Below are positions 50,833-61,308 of a DNA stretch of 64,000 nt, in pieces (the first letter of the stretch is position 1; each line of letters opens with the position of its first letter). Origin of the DNA: Pluralibacter sp. UBA7423 (lineage in GTDB: Bacteria > Pseudomonadota > Gammaproteobacteria > Enterobacterales > Enterobacteriaceae); NCBI GenBank assembly GCA_002470465.1, contig DKMD01000018.1:93151-157150 (forward strand), given 5' to 3'. The notes under the pieces are model-generated. The model saw only the letters and a program-made list of their open reading frames with translations, was not told where the DNA came from and did not search any database. The translations under genes and the position numbers were made by a program.

Positions 50833-52224
50833 ATGACCACGTCTCATCACATTCGCCTGCAAAATGTTTCACCACCGCAAACCTGGACCGACTTACCATC
50901 CGTCATCCTGAGTGATGCCACGCTTGCGGAACGTAAAAACCGCGTGCTGGCAGGTATGCGTCAGCAGAAAATCGATACGCTGATTGTCTATGCCGACAAA
51001 GAGCACGGCGGCAATTTCGAATACCTCACCGGGTTTATTCCGCGTTTTGAAGAGGCGCTGTTGGTGTTGCATCAGGATGGGGAAGCGGTGCTGGTGCTCG
51101 GTAACGAAAACCTGAAGCTTGCCCCTCATGCGCGGCTCAAAAACCGGGTGCTGCACGCGCCGTGGTTCTCTTTACCGAATCAGCCGATGGATAACACGCA
51201 GTCTTTGCCCGAAATTTTGCGGGATGCGGGCCTGGCGTCGGGAAAAATTTTGGGGCTGGCGGGCTGGAAGCTGTTTACAGGCCTGAATGAAAACGTACGC
51301 CAGATGTTCGACATGCCGGCGTTCATTGTCGATGCCATTCGCGAAGCGGCCCCGGACGCAGAATTGTGCAATGCCACCGGCCTGTTTATCTCACCGGCAA
51401 ACGGTGCGCGCGTTATCAATAATGCCAATGAGCTTGCGCACTACGAGTACGGCGCAAATCTGGCTTCGACGGCTATCCTGCGTGCGCTGAATGCGATAGA
51501 GGTGGGGAAAACTGAAAAGCAGATTGCCAGCCTCCTGGCGGCAGACGGGCAGCTCAATAACGTTGTGACCATCGCTGCCACCGGCGATCGTTTTGCACAT
51601 GCGAATCTCTATCCTGGCGATAAGCAGGTTCAGAAGGGTGACAAATTCTCTTTGACCGTCAGCTACAAAGGCGGCCTCAGCAGTCGCGCAGCTTACGTGG
51701 TGGAAAACGCGGCTCAGCTGCCGGAAGCCGTCAATGATTATCTGGACGTGGTTGCGATACCTTATTTCTGTGCTGTTGTAGCGTGGCTGGAGAACATCCA
51801 TCCGGGCATGACCGGCGGTGAGCTGTATCAGCTGCTCGAAGATGTTTTACCGAAAGCCGACTATCACTGGCATCTGAATCCTGGACACCTGGTGGCGGAT
51901 GAAGAGTGGCTCTGTTCGCCGGTGTCAGCCCGGTCGGACATTCCATTAGCCAGCGGTATGCTGCTGCAAATTGATATTATTCCCTCCCGCGCGGGTTATG
52001 CGGGGGCAAGCATTGAGGACACCGTGGCGCTGGCCGATGAAGCGCTGCGTCAACAGCTTGCTTCTGAGTATCCGCAACTTTGGGCGCGAGTTCAGGCAAG
52101 GCGTGAGTGGATCCAGAGAGAAGTGGGGATTAACTTACCGGAGTGCGTGCTGCCGTTTTCCAATACCGTTGGGTATTTGCGCCCGTGGCTGTTGGATCAA
52201 AGTAAAGCGTTGAGTCTGAGGTAA
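50833..52224 (+). CDS. M24-fold (creatinase/aminopeptidase P-like) protein
   Basis: The 463-residue protein has an N-terminal creatinase-like domain (about 30-200) and a pita-bread C-terminal domain (about 210-450). By hand alignment, the two metal-binding aspartates of M24 peptidases are replaced (SLTVSYKGGLSSRAAY where a DxG...SD pattern is expected), while a histidine (LNPGHLVADEE) and the last glutamate (ASIEDTVAL) remain. It may be metal-free, as in creatinase, or inactive. The start is the MTTSHHIRLQ methionine; the longer frame begins inside the secF terminator. E. coli has yajD at this place. Confidence 0.8.
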   Translation: MTTSHHIRLQNVSPPQTWTDLPSVILSDATLAERKNRVLAGMRQQKIDTLIVYADKEHGGNFEYLTGFIPRFEEALLVLHQDGEAVLVLGNENLKLAPHARLKNRVLHAPWFSLPNQPMDNTQSLPEILRDAGLASGKILGLAGWKLFTGLNENVRQMFDMPAFIVDAIREAAPDAELCNATGLFISPANGARVINNANELAHYEYGANLASTAILRALNAIEVGKTEKQIASLLAADGQLNNVVTIAATGDRFAHANLYPGDKQVQKGDKFSLTVSYKGGLSSRAAYVVENAAQLPEAVNDYLDVVAIPYFCAVVAWLENIHPGMTGGELYQLLEDVLPKADYHWHLNPGHLVADEEWLCSPVSARSDIPLASGMLLQIDIIPSRAGYAGASIEDTVALADEALRQQLASEYPQLWARVQARREWIQREVGINLPECVLPFSNTVGYLRPWLLDQSKALSLR

Positions 52225-52232
52225 TAAAAAAA

Positions 52233-52259
52233 GCCGGGTGGCCGCAATGCCCACCCGGC
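52233..52259 (-). terminator. Terminator downstream of tsx
   Basis: GCCGGGTGG (52233-52241) and CCACCCGGC (52251-52259) form a nine-base stem; on the minus strand it runs into seven T residues. Confidence 0.75.
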
Positions 52260-52285
52260 CTGTGGTTCATATCAGGATTGACTTC

Positions 52286-52317
52286 TGTAGGCCCGGCAAG
52301 CCTGCGCCGCCGGGCAT
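52286..52317. repeat. REP element
   Basis: GTAGGCCCGGCAAGCCTGCG and CGCCGGGC form a REP palindrome just past the tsx stop. Confidence 0.7.
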
Positions 52318-52325
52318 CACGCTTA

Positions 52326-53210
52326 TCAGAAGTTGTAACCCACGACCAGATAACCACCCCAGCCGGTTGAACGGACGCTGAAGTCGCCGTTGCCGAAGTT
52401 CAGGCTGGCGTCGTCGTTCCACTGGCCGCCGTTGTGCCAGTAACGGGCAACTACGGAGTAGTGCCAGTGATCGTAGTTCAGCGCCAGGATGTGGCTGGAG
52501 GCGATAGAGTTATTGGTACGCGCTTTGTTGCCATTATTATCGCGGAAGCCAATATCGCCCAGCTCTGAGCCCCAGTCAAAGTTGGTGAAGCCGATGTAGC
52601 TCAGCTGGCCGCCCCACAGCTGGGTGATTGGCACGAAGTATTTCACCTTGAAGCGGTAGCCGTCCCACTCGTTCTGGTTCTCTGCACCGTAGTTTTGCCA
52701 TTGGTATTTTGCATAGACGTTCATGGACAGGCTCATTGGCAGGCCGGTGTCGATATCCGTACCCAGGCCCATATACCAGGTGCTCTGACGACCCGAGGCG
52801 TTGCGGCCCATGTCGTAGATGTAGTTGTTGGCGAAGTACCACTCTTTGAACGGGCCGAAGCTCAGATCTGCACCGGTCAGCTTATCTATGGAGAAGCGTG
52901 GTTCAATTTCCATAAACAATGGAGAGCCGTGGTTCCAGATACCTTTTGCGTCGGTGTTACCACCGAAGAAGACGGGTGCATCCATATAACCATAGAAATC
53001 GAACCAATCTTTCTTGGCGAAGGCTTCGTATTCCAGATAGGTATCGTTACGGATCTGTGGTCCGAAACGGGTGTGATAGCTTCCTACCACGTTGACACTC
53101 TGGTGCCACCAGTCAGAAACGTATTCAGGTTTGCTGTTTTCTGCTGCGCCTGCGGTGAAAGATGTAGAAAGAGCGAGCACTGCACTGGCTGCAAGTAATG
53201 TTTTTTTCAT
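52326..53210 (-). CDS. tsx: Nucleoside-specific channel Tsx
   Basis: Tsx is the outer-membrane beta-barrel pore for nucleosides and a receptor for phage T6 and colicin K. The signal peptide ends TAGAAEN; the mature part starts with [17 protein letters not shown] and ends with aromatic phenylalanine (VVGYNF). It has 294 residues from the MKKTLL start; another ATG lies one codon upstream. Confidence 0.96.
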   Translation of the reverse strand: MKKTLLAASAVLALSTSFTAGAAENSKPEYVSDWWHQSVNVVGSYHTRFGPQIRNDTYLEYEAFAKKDWFDFYGYMDAPVFFGGNTDAKGIWNHGSPLFMEIEPRFSIDKLTGADLSFGPFKEWYFANNYIYDMGRNASGRQSTWYMGLGTDIDTGLPMSLSMNVYAKYQWQNYGAENQNEWDGYRFKVKYFVPITQLWGGQLSYIGFTNFDWGSELGDIGFRDNNGNKARTNNSIASSHILALNYDHWHYSVVARYWHNGGQWNDDASLNFGNGDFSVRSTGWGGYLVVGYNF

Positions 53211-53359
53211 CATGATGCCACTTGTTGAAATCCCTCGCGGGGAGTGAAAAGAATCGCCGGAGCGTTTCTAAATGTAACGGTTTTCTGCGAGGCCTATTAT
53301 AAGAATCATTGCTCACAAAAATATGTGGTGTTTCACAGTTTTCTCAAGTACGTAATCGA

Positions 53360-53377
53360 TTGCGTTCACGTTTGCGT
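53360..53377. promoter_or_regulatory. Possible CytR-type repeats upstream of tsx
   Basis: TTGCGT occurs at 53360 and 53372, separated by TCACGT. CytR half-sites in E. coli are TTGC-rich octamers. tsx is controlled by CytR, DeoR and CRP in E. coli. The match is weak and the site is about 150 bases from the start. Confidence 0.25.
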
Positions 53378-53486
53378 ACATTGTCGGCGGGGATTGTACG
53401 GATTATCGTAAATGTTTCCAGGGTTTTCTGAAAAACGGAAAAGATTGCAGAGGGTGTCGAAAGATAAGCGGAAGGAGTCAAACGTT

Positions 53487-53510
53487 GCCGGATAACGGGC
53501 GCTATCCGGC
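53487..53510. terminator. Hairpin downstream of yajI
   Basis: GCCGGATA (53487-53494) and TATCCGGC (53503-53510) form a perfect eight-base stem with REP-like sequence ten bases past the yajI stop. Confidence 0.5.
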
Positions 53511-53519
53511 CATAAAGGA

Positions 53520-54062
53520 TTACTGCGGCGTGACGGGCTGAATATCGTGGATGCGCACAAATACCGGCTGTTTGGCATCACTGCCGCTCAGCTGCAGCGG
53601 AATGTCCACATCGCTCGGGGCCAGAACGCTGGCCGGAGCGTTGATCAGCTGGTTTTTAACGTTCACTTCCTGGAAGCTATCGGTGGTGCCCTGAATCACG
53701 CCCCACTCGACGGTGCCGCTAAATGCGGGGAGCGGATCGTTGGATTCGCCCTGAATACGCAGCGTGGCGCGCAGGCCATCGGCGTTTGGCGCAATATTAA
53801 TCAGCGACATTTTCAGGGTGCCAATCTGGCTTTCCAGACGTGCTGGCGTATGAGAGCCCGGCAGCAGATAGACGCCGCTTGCCGATTTGGCGTTCAGCGA
53901 ATTTTGCTGGGTGATTTTCACCGTTTCCTGATTGAGCTTACTCATATCCTGATTCAGCGCGCTGACGCTCTGCTGCATCTGGTGAATTTCGGTTTGCTGT
54001 GCACAGGCGCTCAGGGTAAACAGGCTGCCCAGCGCGAGAAGTCGAACGAAACGTCTTGTCAT
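53520..54062 (-). CDS. yajI: DUF3251 lipoprotein YajI
   Basis: A lipoprotein with lipobox LSAC (C20), a coiled-coil stretch (EIHQMQQSVSALNQDMSKL) and a beta-rich C-terminal domain, matching the YajI/DUF3251 family. Two adjacent ATGs (54065 and 54062) follow AAGGATCCTC; the second is used but either is possible. Fifty upstream codons are rejected since they lack a site. Function unknown. Confidence 0.88.
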   Translation of the reverse strand: MTRRFVRLLALGSLFTLSACAQQTEIHQMQQSVSALNQDMSKLNQETVKITQQNSLNAKSASGVYLLPGSHTPARLESQIGTLKMSLINIAPNADGLRATLRIQGESNDPLPAFSGTVEWGVIQGTTDSFQEVNVKNQLINAPASVLAPSDVDIPLQLSGSDAKQPVFVRIHDIQPVTPQ

Positions 54063-54145
54063 CATGAGGATCCTTGTAGGGGTCTGCCGGGGATAATGGT
54101 AGCAGGAGAGGGGATTATTCCTCACGGGGGATTGTCTCAAAATGA

Positions 54146-54655
<510 letters not shown>

Positions 54656-54658
54656 CCG

Positions 54659-55762
54659 ATGCAAGACGAAATGTACATGGCGCGAGCCCTGCAGCTGGCC
54701 GCTCAGGGGCGTTTTACCACGCATCCTAATCCACGCGTCGGCTGCGTTATCGTGAAAGACGGCGAAATAGTCGGGGAAGGGGCACACTATCGTGCGGGGG
54801 AACCTCACGCGGAAGTGCACGCTCTGCGCATGGCGGGCGAAAAAGCCAAAGGCGCAACGGCCTACGTTACTCTCGAACCGTGCAGCCATCATGGCCGCAC
54901 GCCGCCGTGCTGCGAAGCGCTCATTACTGCAGGCGTTAGTCGCGTCGTGGCCGCAATGCAGGATCCTAACCCTCAGGTGGCCGGGCGCGGGCTGTATCGT
55001 TTGCAGCAGGAAGGCATCGAAGTCAGCCACGGGCTGATGATGAGCGAAGCAGAAGCGCTCAATAAAGGCTTCCTGAAGCGTATGCGCACCGGCTTTCCGT
55101 ATATTCAGCTCAAGCTGGGCGCATCCCTCGATGGCCGTACGGCAATGGCGAGCGGTGAAAGCCAGTGGATAACTTCCCCGCAGGCACGCCGTGACGTGCA
55201 GCGTCTGCGCGCCGAAAGCCACGCAATTTTAACCACCAGCGCCACGGTGCTGGCGGATAACCCGGCGCTGACCGTGCGCTGGGAAGAGCTCAACGAAGAG
55301 GTGAAGGCCAGCTATCCGCAGGAAAATCTGCGGCAGCCCGTGCGCATCGTGCTCGACAGGCTGAATCAGGTCACGCCGGAGCATCGCATCGTGCAGCAGC
55401 CGGGCGAAACCTGGTTTGCCCGAACTCAGCCTGACTCACGTGAATGGCCGGAGTCTGTGCGCACTGTGCAAATTCCGGAACACAACGGCCATCTCGATCT
55501 CGTCCTGCTGATGATGCAGCTTGGCAAACAGCAAATTAACAGCATCTGGGTGGAAGCAGGTCCGACGCTCGCGGGAGCGCTGCTCCAGGCCGGGCTGGTT
55601 GATGAGCTGATTGTGTACGTCGCGCCTAAACTATTAGGCAGCGATGCCCGTGGATTATGTGTCCTGCCAGGGCTTGAGAAACTCGCCGATGCACCCCAGT
55701 TCAGTTTCAGCGAGATACGCCACGTTGGCCCGGATCTCTGTTTGCATTTAAGACCTGCGTAA
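54659..55762 (+). CDS. ribD: Bifunctional pyrimidine deaminase/reductase RibD
   Basis: RibD deaminates and then reduces the early riboflavin intermediate. The N-terminal deaminase has HAEVHAL and the zinc motif PCSHHGRTPPCC; the C-terminal reductase has KLGASLDGRTA and WVEAGPTLAGALL. 367 residues. Directly after nrdR, ahead of ribH. Confidence 0.97.
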   Translation: MQDEMYMARALQLAAQGRFTTHPNPRVGCVIVKDGEIVGEGAHYRAGEPHAEVHALRMAGEKAKGATAYVTLEPCSHHGRTPPCCEALITAGVSRVVAAMQDPNPQVAGRGLYRLQQEGIEVSHGLMMSEAEALNKGFLKRMRTGFPYIQLKLGASLDGRTAMASGESQWITSPQARRDVQRLRAESHAILTTSATVLADNPALTVRWEELNEEVKASYPQENLRQPVRIVLDRLNQVTPEHRIVQQPGETWFARTQPDSREWPESVRTVQIPEHNGHLDLVLLMMQLGKQQINSIWVEAGPTLAGALLQAGLVDELIVYVAPKLLGSDARGLCVLPGLEKLADAPQFSFSEIRHVGPDLCLHLRPA

Positions 55763-55850
55763 GTTGCTCTCAATAACCGAAGCAGCACACGAAATATTAT
55801 GATAAAATCCGCCCCCCTCATGGGGTAAGTCGAATCCCAAAAGGAAAAGT

Positions 55851-56321
55851 ATGAACATTATCGAAGCTAACGTAGCGGCACCTGAAGCCCGCGTCGCCAT
55901 CACCATTGCGCGTTTCAACAACTTCATCAATGAAAGCCTGCTGGAAGGTGCGGTTGACGCCCTGAAGCGTATTGGTCAGGTGAAAGACGAAAATATTACC
56001 GTTGTCTGGGTTCCGGGCGCGTACGAACTGCCGCTGGCAGCGGGCGCACTGGCGAAGACCGGCAAATACGACGCGGTGATCGCGCTGGGCACCGTAATTC
56101 GTGGCGGTACTGCTCACTTTGAATATGTCGCCGGTGGCGCAAGCAATGGCCTGCTGCACGTTGCGCAGGAGAGCGAAATTCCGGTTGCCTTCGGCGTTTT
56201 GACCACCGAAAGCATCGAACAAGCCATCGAACGCGCTGGCACCAAGGCCGGTAACAAAGGTGCAGAAGCTGCACTGACCGCGCTGGAAATGATTAATGTA
56301 TTGAAGGCCATCAAGGCCTGA
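55851..56321 (+). CDS. ribH: 6,7-dimethyl-8-ribityllumazine synthase
   Basis: Named ribE in E. coli, this enzyme makes the direct precursor of riboflavin and forms a 60-subunit shell. The 156-residue protein contains [12 protein letters not shown] and [28 protein letters not shown] precedes the ATG. No FMN riboswitch is seen upstream. nusB follows after 19 bases. Confidence 0.97.
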   Translation: MNIIEANVAAPEARVAITIARFNNFINESLLEGAVDALKRIGQVKDENITVVWVPGAYELPLAAGALAKTGKYDAVIALGTVIRGGTAHFEYVAGGASNGLLHVAQESEIPVAFGVLTTESIEQAIERAGTKAGNKGAEAALTALEMINVLKAIKA

Positions 56322-56340
56322 ATTTTGTAAGGGGAATTCC

Positions 56341-56760
56341 GTGAAACCTGCTGCTCGTCGCCGCGCCCGTGAGTGTGCTGTCCAGGCGCTTTACTCCTGG
56401 CAGTTGTCCCATAACGACATCGCTGATGTTGAATATCAGTTCCTGGCGGAACAGGACGTGAAAGACGTCGACGTCGTGTACTTCCGCGAACTGCTGTCCG
56501 GAGTGGCGACCAACAGCGCGTATCTTGACGGCCTGATGAAGCCGTATCTCTCCCGCCTGCTCGAAGAGCTGGGTCAGGTTGAGAAAGCCGTGCTGCGCAT
56601 CGCGCTGTTCGAGCTGGCTAAGCGTGACGATGTGCCGTACAAAGTGGCCATCAACGAAGCTATCGAGCTTGCGAAAACCTTCGGCGCTGAAGACAGCCAC
56701 AAGTTCGTTAACGGCGTGCTGGATAAAGCAGCTCCGGTCATCCGTCCCCGCAAGAAGTAA
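56341..56760 (+). CDS. nusB: Transcription antitermination factor NusB
   Basis: NusB binds boxA RNA with NusE (S10) and supports rRNA antitermination. The 139-residue all-helical protein starts with GTG ([19 protein letters not shown]) after AAGGGGAATTCC. A hairpin separates it from thiL. Confidence 0.97.
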   Translation: MKPAARRRARECAVQALYSWQLSHNDIADVEYQFLAEQDVKDVDVVYFRELLSGVATNSAYLDGLMKPYLSRLLEELGQVEKAVLRIALFELAKRDDVPYKVAINEAIELAKTFGAEDSHKFVNGVLDKAAPVIRPRKK

Positions 56761-56768
56761 TCTGTTTA

Positions 56769-56801
56769 GCCGACGTTAACGGGCACTCCGTTATCGTCGG
56801 C
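56769..56801 (+). terminator. Hairpin between nusB and thiL
   Basis: GCCGACG-TT-AACGG and CCGTT-AT-CGTCGGC form a long stem with a five-base loop, followed by the T-rich ATTCTCTTTT. It may attenuate thiL-pgpA. Confidence 0.65.
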
Positions 56802-56831
56802 ATTCTCTTTTCCCGGCTCGAGGCATGACCT

Positions 56832-57806
56832 ATGGCTTGCGGCGAATTTTCTCTCATTGCCCGTTATTTTGATCGCGTCAGAAGCTCCCGTCTGGATGTT
56901 GAAACCGGCATCGGCGACGACTGCGCGCTGCTGAACGTTCCCGAAAAACAAACCCTGGCGATCAGCACCGATACGCTGGTATCGGGCATTCATTTCCTAC
57001 CGGATATTAATCCTGCTGATTTGGCCCGCAAGGCGCTGGCGGTGAACTTAAGCGATCTCGCCGCAATGGGCGCCGATCCTGCGTGGCTCACGCTCGCGCT
57101 GACCTTACCTGCCGTCGACGAAGCCTGGCTTGCCGCGTTCAGCGACAGTCTGTTTGAACAGCTGAACTACTACGATATGCAGCTGATTGGCGGTGACACC
57201 ACTAAAGGGCCGCTGTCGATGACGCTGGGCATTCACGGCTTTGTGCCGGAAGGACGAGCGCTCAAGCGTTCCGGGGCGAAACCGGGCGACTGGGTTTACG
57301 TCACCGGTACGCCGGGCGACAGCGCGGCAGGGCTGGCGATTTTGCAGGAGCGTTTGCGGGTTTCGGTGAAAGAAGACGCAGACTATCTGGTGAAGCGTCA
57401 TCTGAACCCGACTCCGCGAATCCTGGCGGGGCAGGCGCTGCGCGGTCTGGCGAATGCGGCTATCGATCTTTCTGATGGCCTGATTTCCGATCTCGGTCAT
57501 ATCCTCAAGGCCAGCGAGTGCGGCGCCCGAATCGATTTGGATGCACTGCCGTTCTCTGAAGCGATGCAGCGTTGCGTGGAGCCTGAGCAGGCGCTGCGCT
57601 GGGCGCTGTCCGGCGGCGAAGACTATGAGCTCTGCTTCACCGTACCTGAACTCAACCGCGGTGCGCTGGACGTGGCGCTCGGTCATTTTGGCATGAAATA
57701 TACCTGCATCGGCCAGATTAGTGCCGACGTGGAAGGCCTGCATTTTCAACGTGACGGCAAGCCGGTCACGCTCGACTGGAAGGGATATGACCATTTTGCG
57801 CAGTAA
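56832..57806 (+). CDS. thiL: Thiamine-monophosphate kinase
   Basis: ThiL makes thiamine diphosphate, the active cofactor. The 324-residue protein has GIGDDCALL, the metal site [24 protein letters not shown] and [10 protein letters not shown], as in E. coli. It overlaps pgpA by 20 bases. Dxs in this window uses its product. Confidence 0.96.
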   Translation: MACGEFSLIARYFDRVRSSRLDVETGIGDDCALLNVPEKQTLAISTDTLVSGIHFLPDINPADLARKALAVNLSDLAAMGADPAWLTLALTLPAVDEAWLAAFSDSLFEQLNYYDMQLIGGDTTKGPLSMTLGIHGFVPEGRALKRSGAKPGDWVYVTGTPGDSAAGLAILQERLRVSVKEDADYLVKRHLNPTPRILAGQALRGLANAAIDLSDGLISDLGHILKASECGARIDLDALPFSEAMQRCVEPEQALRWALSGGEDYELCFTVPELNRGALDVALGHFGMKYTCIGQISADVEGLHFQRDGKPVTLDWKGYDHFAQ

Positions 57807-58299
57807 AGATGTCGCCAAAAGCCGCCTGAACCTGCTGAATCCGTGGCACCTGTTAGCCACCGGTTTCGGCAGCGGGCTGAGCCCGATTATGCCCGGTACG
57901 GCGGGATCGATTGCCGCTATTCCCTTCTGGTATCTGATGACCTTCCTGCCCTGGCAGCTCTATTCGCTGGTGGTGATGCTTGGGATCTGCATCGGCGTCT
58001 ACATTTGCCATCGCACCGCGAAGGATATGGGCGTGCACGATCACGGCAGCATCGTCTGGGATGAGTTTATCGGCATGTGGATAACGCTGATGGCGCTGCC
58101 GACCAACGCCTGGCAGTGGGTGGCGATCGGCTTTGTGCTGTTCCGCATTTTTGACATGTGGAAGCCGTGGCCAATTCGCTGGTTCGATCGCAACGTGCAC
58201 GGCGGGATGGGGATCATGGTTGATGACATTATCGCCGGGATCATCGCCGCGGGCCTGCTGTATCTGATTGGGCATCACTGGCCGATCGGATTGATCTGA
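57787..58299 (+). CDS. pgpA: Phosphatidylglycerophosphatase A
   Basis: PgpA dephosphorylates phosphatidylglycerol phosphate in the inner membrane. The 170-residue protein has about four hydrophobic segments and the conserved [15 protein letters not shown] and [13 protein letters not shown]. The start is the ATG inside the 3' end of thiL ([12 protein letters not shown]), matching E. coli. Confidence 0.95.
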   Translation: MTILRSKDVAKSRLNLLNPWHLLATGFGSGLSPIMPGTAGSIAAIPFWYLMTFLPWQLYSLVVMLGICIGVYICHRTAKDMGVHDHGSIVWDEFIGMWITLMALPTNAWQWVAIGFVLFRIFDMWKPWPIRWFDRNVHGGMGIMVDDIIAGIIAAGLLYLIGHHWPIGLI

Positions 58300-58352
58300 C
58301 AGCGATTTTCCGGGCGGCACGCCGTTTTCCCGGCCTGCTCCGGCCCGGTTTG

Positions 58353-58384
58353 TAAGCCCGGTAAGCACAGCGCCACCGGGCAAT
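58353..58384. repeat. REP element
   Basis: TAAGCCCGGTAAGC and GCGCCACCGGGC form a REP palindrome between convergent pgpA and yajO. Confidence 0.7.
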
Positions 58385-58390
58385 CTGGCT

Positions 58391-59365
58391 CTACTTAAAC
58401 CCCACCACCGGATGCGGCTGATAAGGCGTTTCCAGCTCGGCAATCTGCTCCGGCTTAAGCGTAATATCGACGGCGTTCAGCAAATCATCCAGCTGTTCCT
58501 CTCTGGACGTACCGATAATGGGCGCGGCCACGCCGGGCTTGCTTAGCAGCCATGCCAGCGCGACCTGCGCACGCGAAACCCCCAGCTCTTCGGCGATTGC
58601 CGCCAGCCGCTCGGCGATCTGCGCATCGTTATCTTCCGTCGTGCTGTAGAGCGTTTTACCAAACTCGTCAGACACGACACGCGCGGTGGTTTCACCCCAT
58701 GGACGCGTAAGACGTCCGCGCGCCAGCGGGCTCCATGGGATCACCGCCACGCCCTCGCTGTAGCACAGCGGCAGCATCTCGCGCTCTTCTTCGCGGTAAA
58801 TCAGGTTGTAGTGATCCTGCATGGTGACAAAGCGCGCCCAGCCGTGCTTTTTCTGCAAATCGAGAGCCTGGGCAAACTGCGAGGCGTGCATAGATGATGC
58901 GCCGATGTAGCGCGCTTTTCCGGCTTTTACGACATCATTCAGCGCTTCGAGGGTTTCTTCAATTGGCGTGTTGTAATCCCAGCGGTGGATTTGCAGCAGG
59001 TCGACGTACTCCATGCCCAGACGCTTCAGGCTGTCGTCAATTGAACGCAGAATTTGCGCCCGCGAAAGCCCCTGCGGCAAATCGCCGGTCTGATGGTAAA
59101 CCTTGGTCGCGACCACCACGTCTTCACGGCGGGCAAAGTCCCGCAGCGCACGGCCCACAATCTCTTCGCTGCTGCCGTCGGAGTAGCTGTTGGCGGTGTC
59201 AAAGAAGTTAATGCCGCCTTCCAGGGCGTGTTTGATGATTGGGCGGCTGCTCTCTTCCGGCAGCGTCCAGGCGTGATTGCCGCGGTCGGGCTCGCCAAAG
59301 GTCATGCAGCCGAGACACAAGCGGGAGACGTTGAGGTCGGTCGATCCTAATTTGTTGTATTGCAT
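58391..59365 (-). CDS. yajO: Aldo/keto reductase YajO
   Basis: A 324-residue NADPH-dependent aldo/keto reductase barrel with the catalytic D-Y-K-H set (FFDTANSYSDGSSEEIVG for D and Y; LLQIHRWD for H). E. coli YajO is reported to help form 1-deoxyxylulose 5-phosphate from ribulose 5-phosphate, fitting its place beside dxs. 57 bases separate it from dxs. Confidence 0.93.
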   Translation of the reverse strand: MQYNKLGSTDLNVSRLCLGCMTFGEPDRGNHAWTLPEESSRPIIKHALEGGINFFDTANSYSDGSSEEIVGRALRDFARREDVVVATKVYHQTGDLPQGLSRAQILRSIDDSLKRLGMEYVDLLQIHRWDYNTPIEETLEALNDVVKAGKARYIGASSMHASQFAQALDLQKKHGWARFVTMQDHYNLIYREEEREMLPLCYSEGVAVIPWSPLARGRLTRPWGETTARVVSDEFGKTLYSTTEDNDAQIAERLAAIAEELGVSRAQVALAWLLSKPGVAAPIIGTSREEQLDDLLNAVDITLKPEQIAELETPYQPHPVVGFK

Positions 59366-59422
59366 GGTTCCACTCCTGCGATGAATATCCTTTAAGCATA
59401 GCAGGAGCGGAAAGGGGAGGGA

Positions 59423-61285
59423 TCAGGCGAGCCAGGCGGTGATTTTGGTTTCGATACCTGCGGCGTCGAGGCCGATAGCCGCGCGAGCTTCTTCCTGCGT
59501 GCCCTGCGGAATAAAGAAGTCCGGCAGGCCGAGGTTCAGCACCGGCACCGGCTTGCGGTGTGCCATCAGCACTTCATTCACGCCGCTGCCTGCGCCACCC
59601 ATGATGGCGTTTTCTTCCAGCGTCACCAGCGCGTCGTGTTGCACGGCCATCTCCAGAATCAGCGCTTCATCCAGCGGCTTCACAAAGCGCATATCGACCA
59701 GGGTAGCGTTGAGATTATTTGCCACGACTTCGGCATCTGCCAGCAGGGTGCCGAAATTCAGAATGGCAATTTTCTCACCCTGACGTTTAACGATACCTTT
59801 GCCGAGCGGCAGTTTTTCCAGCGGGGCCAGCGCTGCGCCCGTGCCGCTGCCGCGCGGATAGCGCACTGCGCTTGGGCCGTCGCTGTAGTGATAGCCGGTA
59901 AACAGCATCTGGCGGCATTCGTTTTCATCGCTTGGAGTCATGATGACCATATCCGGGATGCAGCGCAGATAGGAGAGATCAAACGCGCCCTGATGGGTCT
60001 GACCGTCGGCACCGACGATGCCCGCGCGGTCGATGGCAAACAGCACCGGCAGCTTTTGAATCGCGACGTCGTGAATGACCTGATCGTAGGCGCGTTGCAG
60101 AAAGGTGGAGTAAATCGCGACCACGGGCTTATAGCCGCCGATCGCCAGTCCCGCCGCGAAGGTGACCGAATGCTGCTCGGCAATTGCCACATCGAAATAC
60201 TGGTCAGGGTATTTTTTGGAAAACTCCACCATGCCGGAGCCTTCACGCATGGCGGGCGTGATGGCCATCAGCTTGTCGTCTTTTGCCGCCGTTTCGCACA
60301 GCCAGTCGCCGAAAATTTTTGAGTAGCTCGGCAGGCCGCCGCTGCTTTTCGGCAGCACGCCGCTGGTGTGATCGAATTTCGGCACGGCGTGGAAGGTGAT
60401 TGGGTCTTTTTCCGCGGGCTCGTAGCCGCGCCCTTTTTTGGTCATGATGTGCAGGAACTGCGGGCCTTTCAGGTCACGCATGTTCTTCAGCGTGCTGACC
60501 AGACCCAGCACGTCGTGACCGTCAACCGGGCCGATGTAGTTAAAGCCAAGCTCTTCAAACAGCGTGCCGGGCACTACCATGCCTTTGATATGTTCTTCGG
60601 TACGCTTGAGCAGCTCTTTAATCGGCGGCACGCCGGAGAAGACTTTTTTGCCGCCTTCCCGCAGCGAGGAGTAAAGCTTTCCGGAGAGCAACTGGGCGAG
60701 GTGATTGTTCAGCGCGCCGACGTTCTCGGAAATCGACATTTCGTTATCGTTGAGGATAACCAGCATGTCAGGCTTGATGTCGCCTGCGTGGTTCATGGCC
60801 TCAAACGCCATGCCTGCGGTGATCGCGCCGTCGCCAATCACGCAGACGGTGCGGCGCTGTTTTGCCTCTTTTTCTGCGGCAACGGCAATGCCTATACCGG
60901 CGGAGATGGAGGTCGACGAGTGGCCAACGCTCAGCACGTCATACTCGCTTTCACCGCGCCACGGGAACGGATGCAGGCCACCTTTCTGGCGAATGGTGCC
61001 GATGCGGTCGCGTCGTCCGGTCAAAATTTTGTGTGGGTAAGCCTGGTGGCCCACGTCCCAGATAAGCTTATCAAACGGGGTGTTATAGACGTAGTGCAGC
61101 GCCACGGTGAGTTCCACCGTGCCAAGCCCGGAGGCGAAGTGTCCGCTGGAGCGGCTCACGCTGTCGAGCAGGTAGCGACGCAACTCGTCGCAGAGCTTCG
61201 GCAGGCTCTCTTTAGGCAACAGACGCAATTCCTGAGTGGACTCCACCAGCGCCAGCGTCGGGTATTTGGCAATATCAAAACTCAT
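59423..61285 (-). CDS. dxs: 1-deoxy-D-xylulose-5-phosphate synthase
   Basis: Dxs joins pyruvate and glyceraldehyde 3-phosphate using thiamine diphosphate, the first step of the MEP isoprenoid route. ThDP-binding motif [18 protein letters not shown]...NDNEMS and the transketolase-like [13 protein letters not shown] are present. 620 residues, as in E. coli. ispA is 23 bases upstream. Confidence 0.97.
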   Translation of the reverse strand: MSFDIAKYPTLALVESTQELRLLPKESLPKLCDELRRYLLDSVSRSSGHFASGLGTVELTVALHYVYNTPFDKLIWDVGHQAYPHKILTGRRDRIGTIRQKGGLHPFPWRGESEYDVLSVGHSSTSISAGIGIAVAAEKEAKQRRTVCVIGDGAITAGMAFEAMNHAGDIKPDMLVILNDNEMSISENVGALNNHLAQLLSGKLYSSLREGGKKVFSGVPPIKELLKRTEEHIKGMVVPGTLFEELGFNYIGPVDGHDVLGLVSTLKNMRDLKGPQFLHIMTKKGRGYEPAEKDPITFHAVPKFDHTSGVLPKSSGGLPSYSKIFGDWLCETAAKDDKLMAITPAMREGSGMVEFSKKYPDQYFDVAIAEQHSVTFAAGLAIGGYKPVVAIYSTFLQRAYDQVIHDVAIQKLPVLFAIDRAGIVGADGQTHQGAFDLSYLRCIPDMVIMTPSDENECRQMLFTGYHYSDGPSAVRYPRGSGTGAALAPLEKLPLGKGIVKRQGEKIAILNFGTLLADAEVVANNLNATLVDMRFVKPLDEALILEMAVQHDALVTLEENAIMGGAGSGVNEVLMAHRKPVPVLNLGLPDFFIPQGTQEEARAAIGLDAAGIETKITAWLA

Positions 61286-61308
61286 CAGAGACTCATCGTG
61301 GTGTTTTT

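Noticed and set aside
53324..53339. TGTGG...TTTCACA upstream of tsx as a CRP site
   Set aside because: Central spacing is too short for CRP.
55763..55850. FMN riboswitch ahead of ribH
   Set aside because: The gap is only 88 bases and no RFN-element core was recognised.
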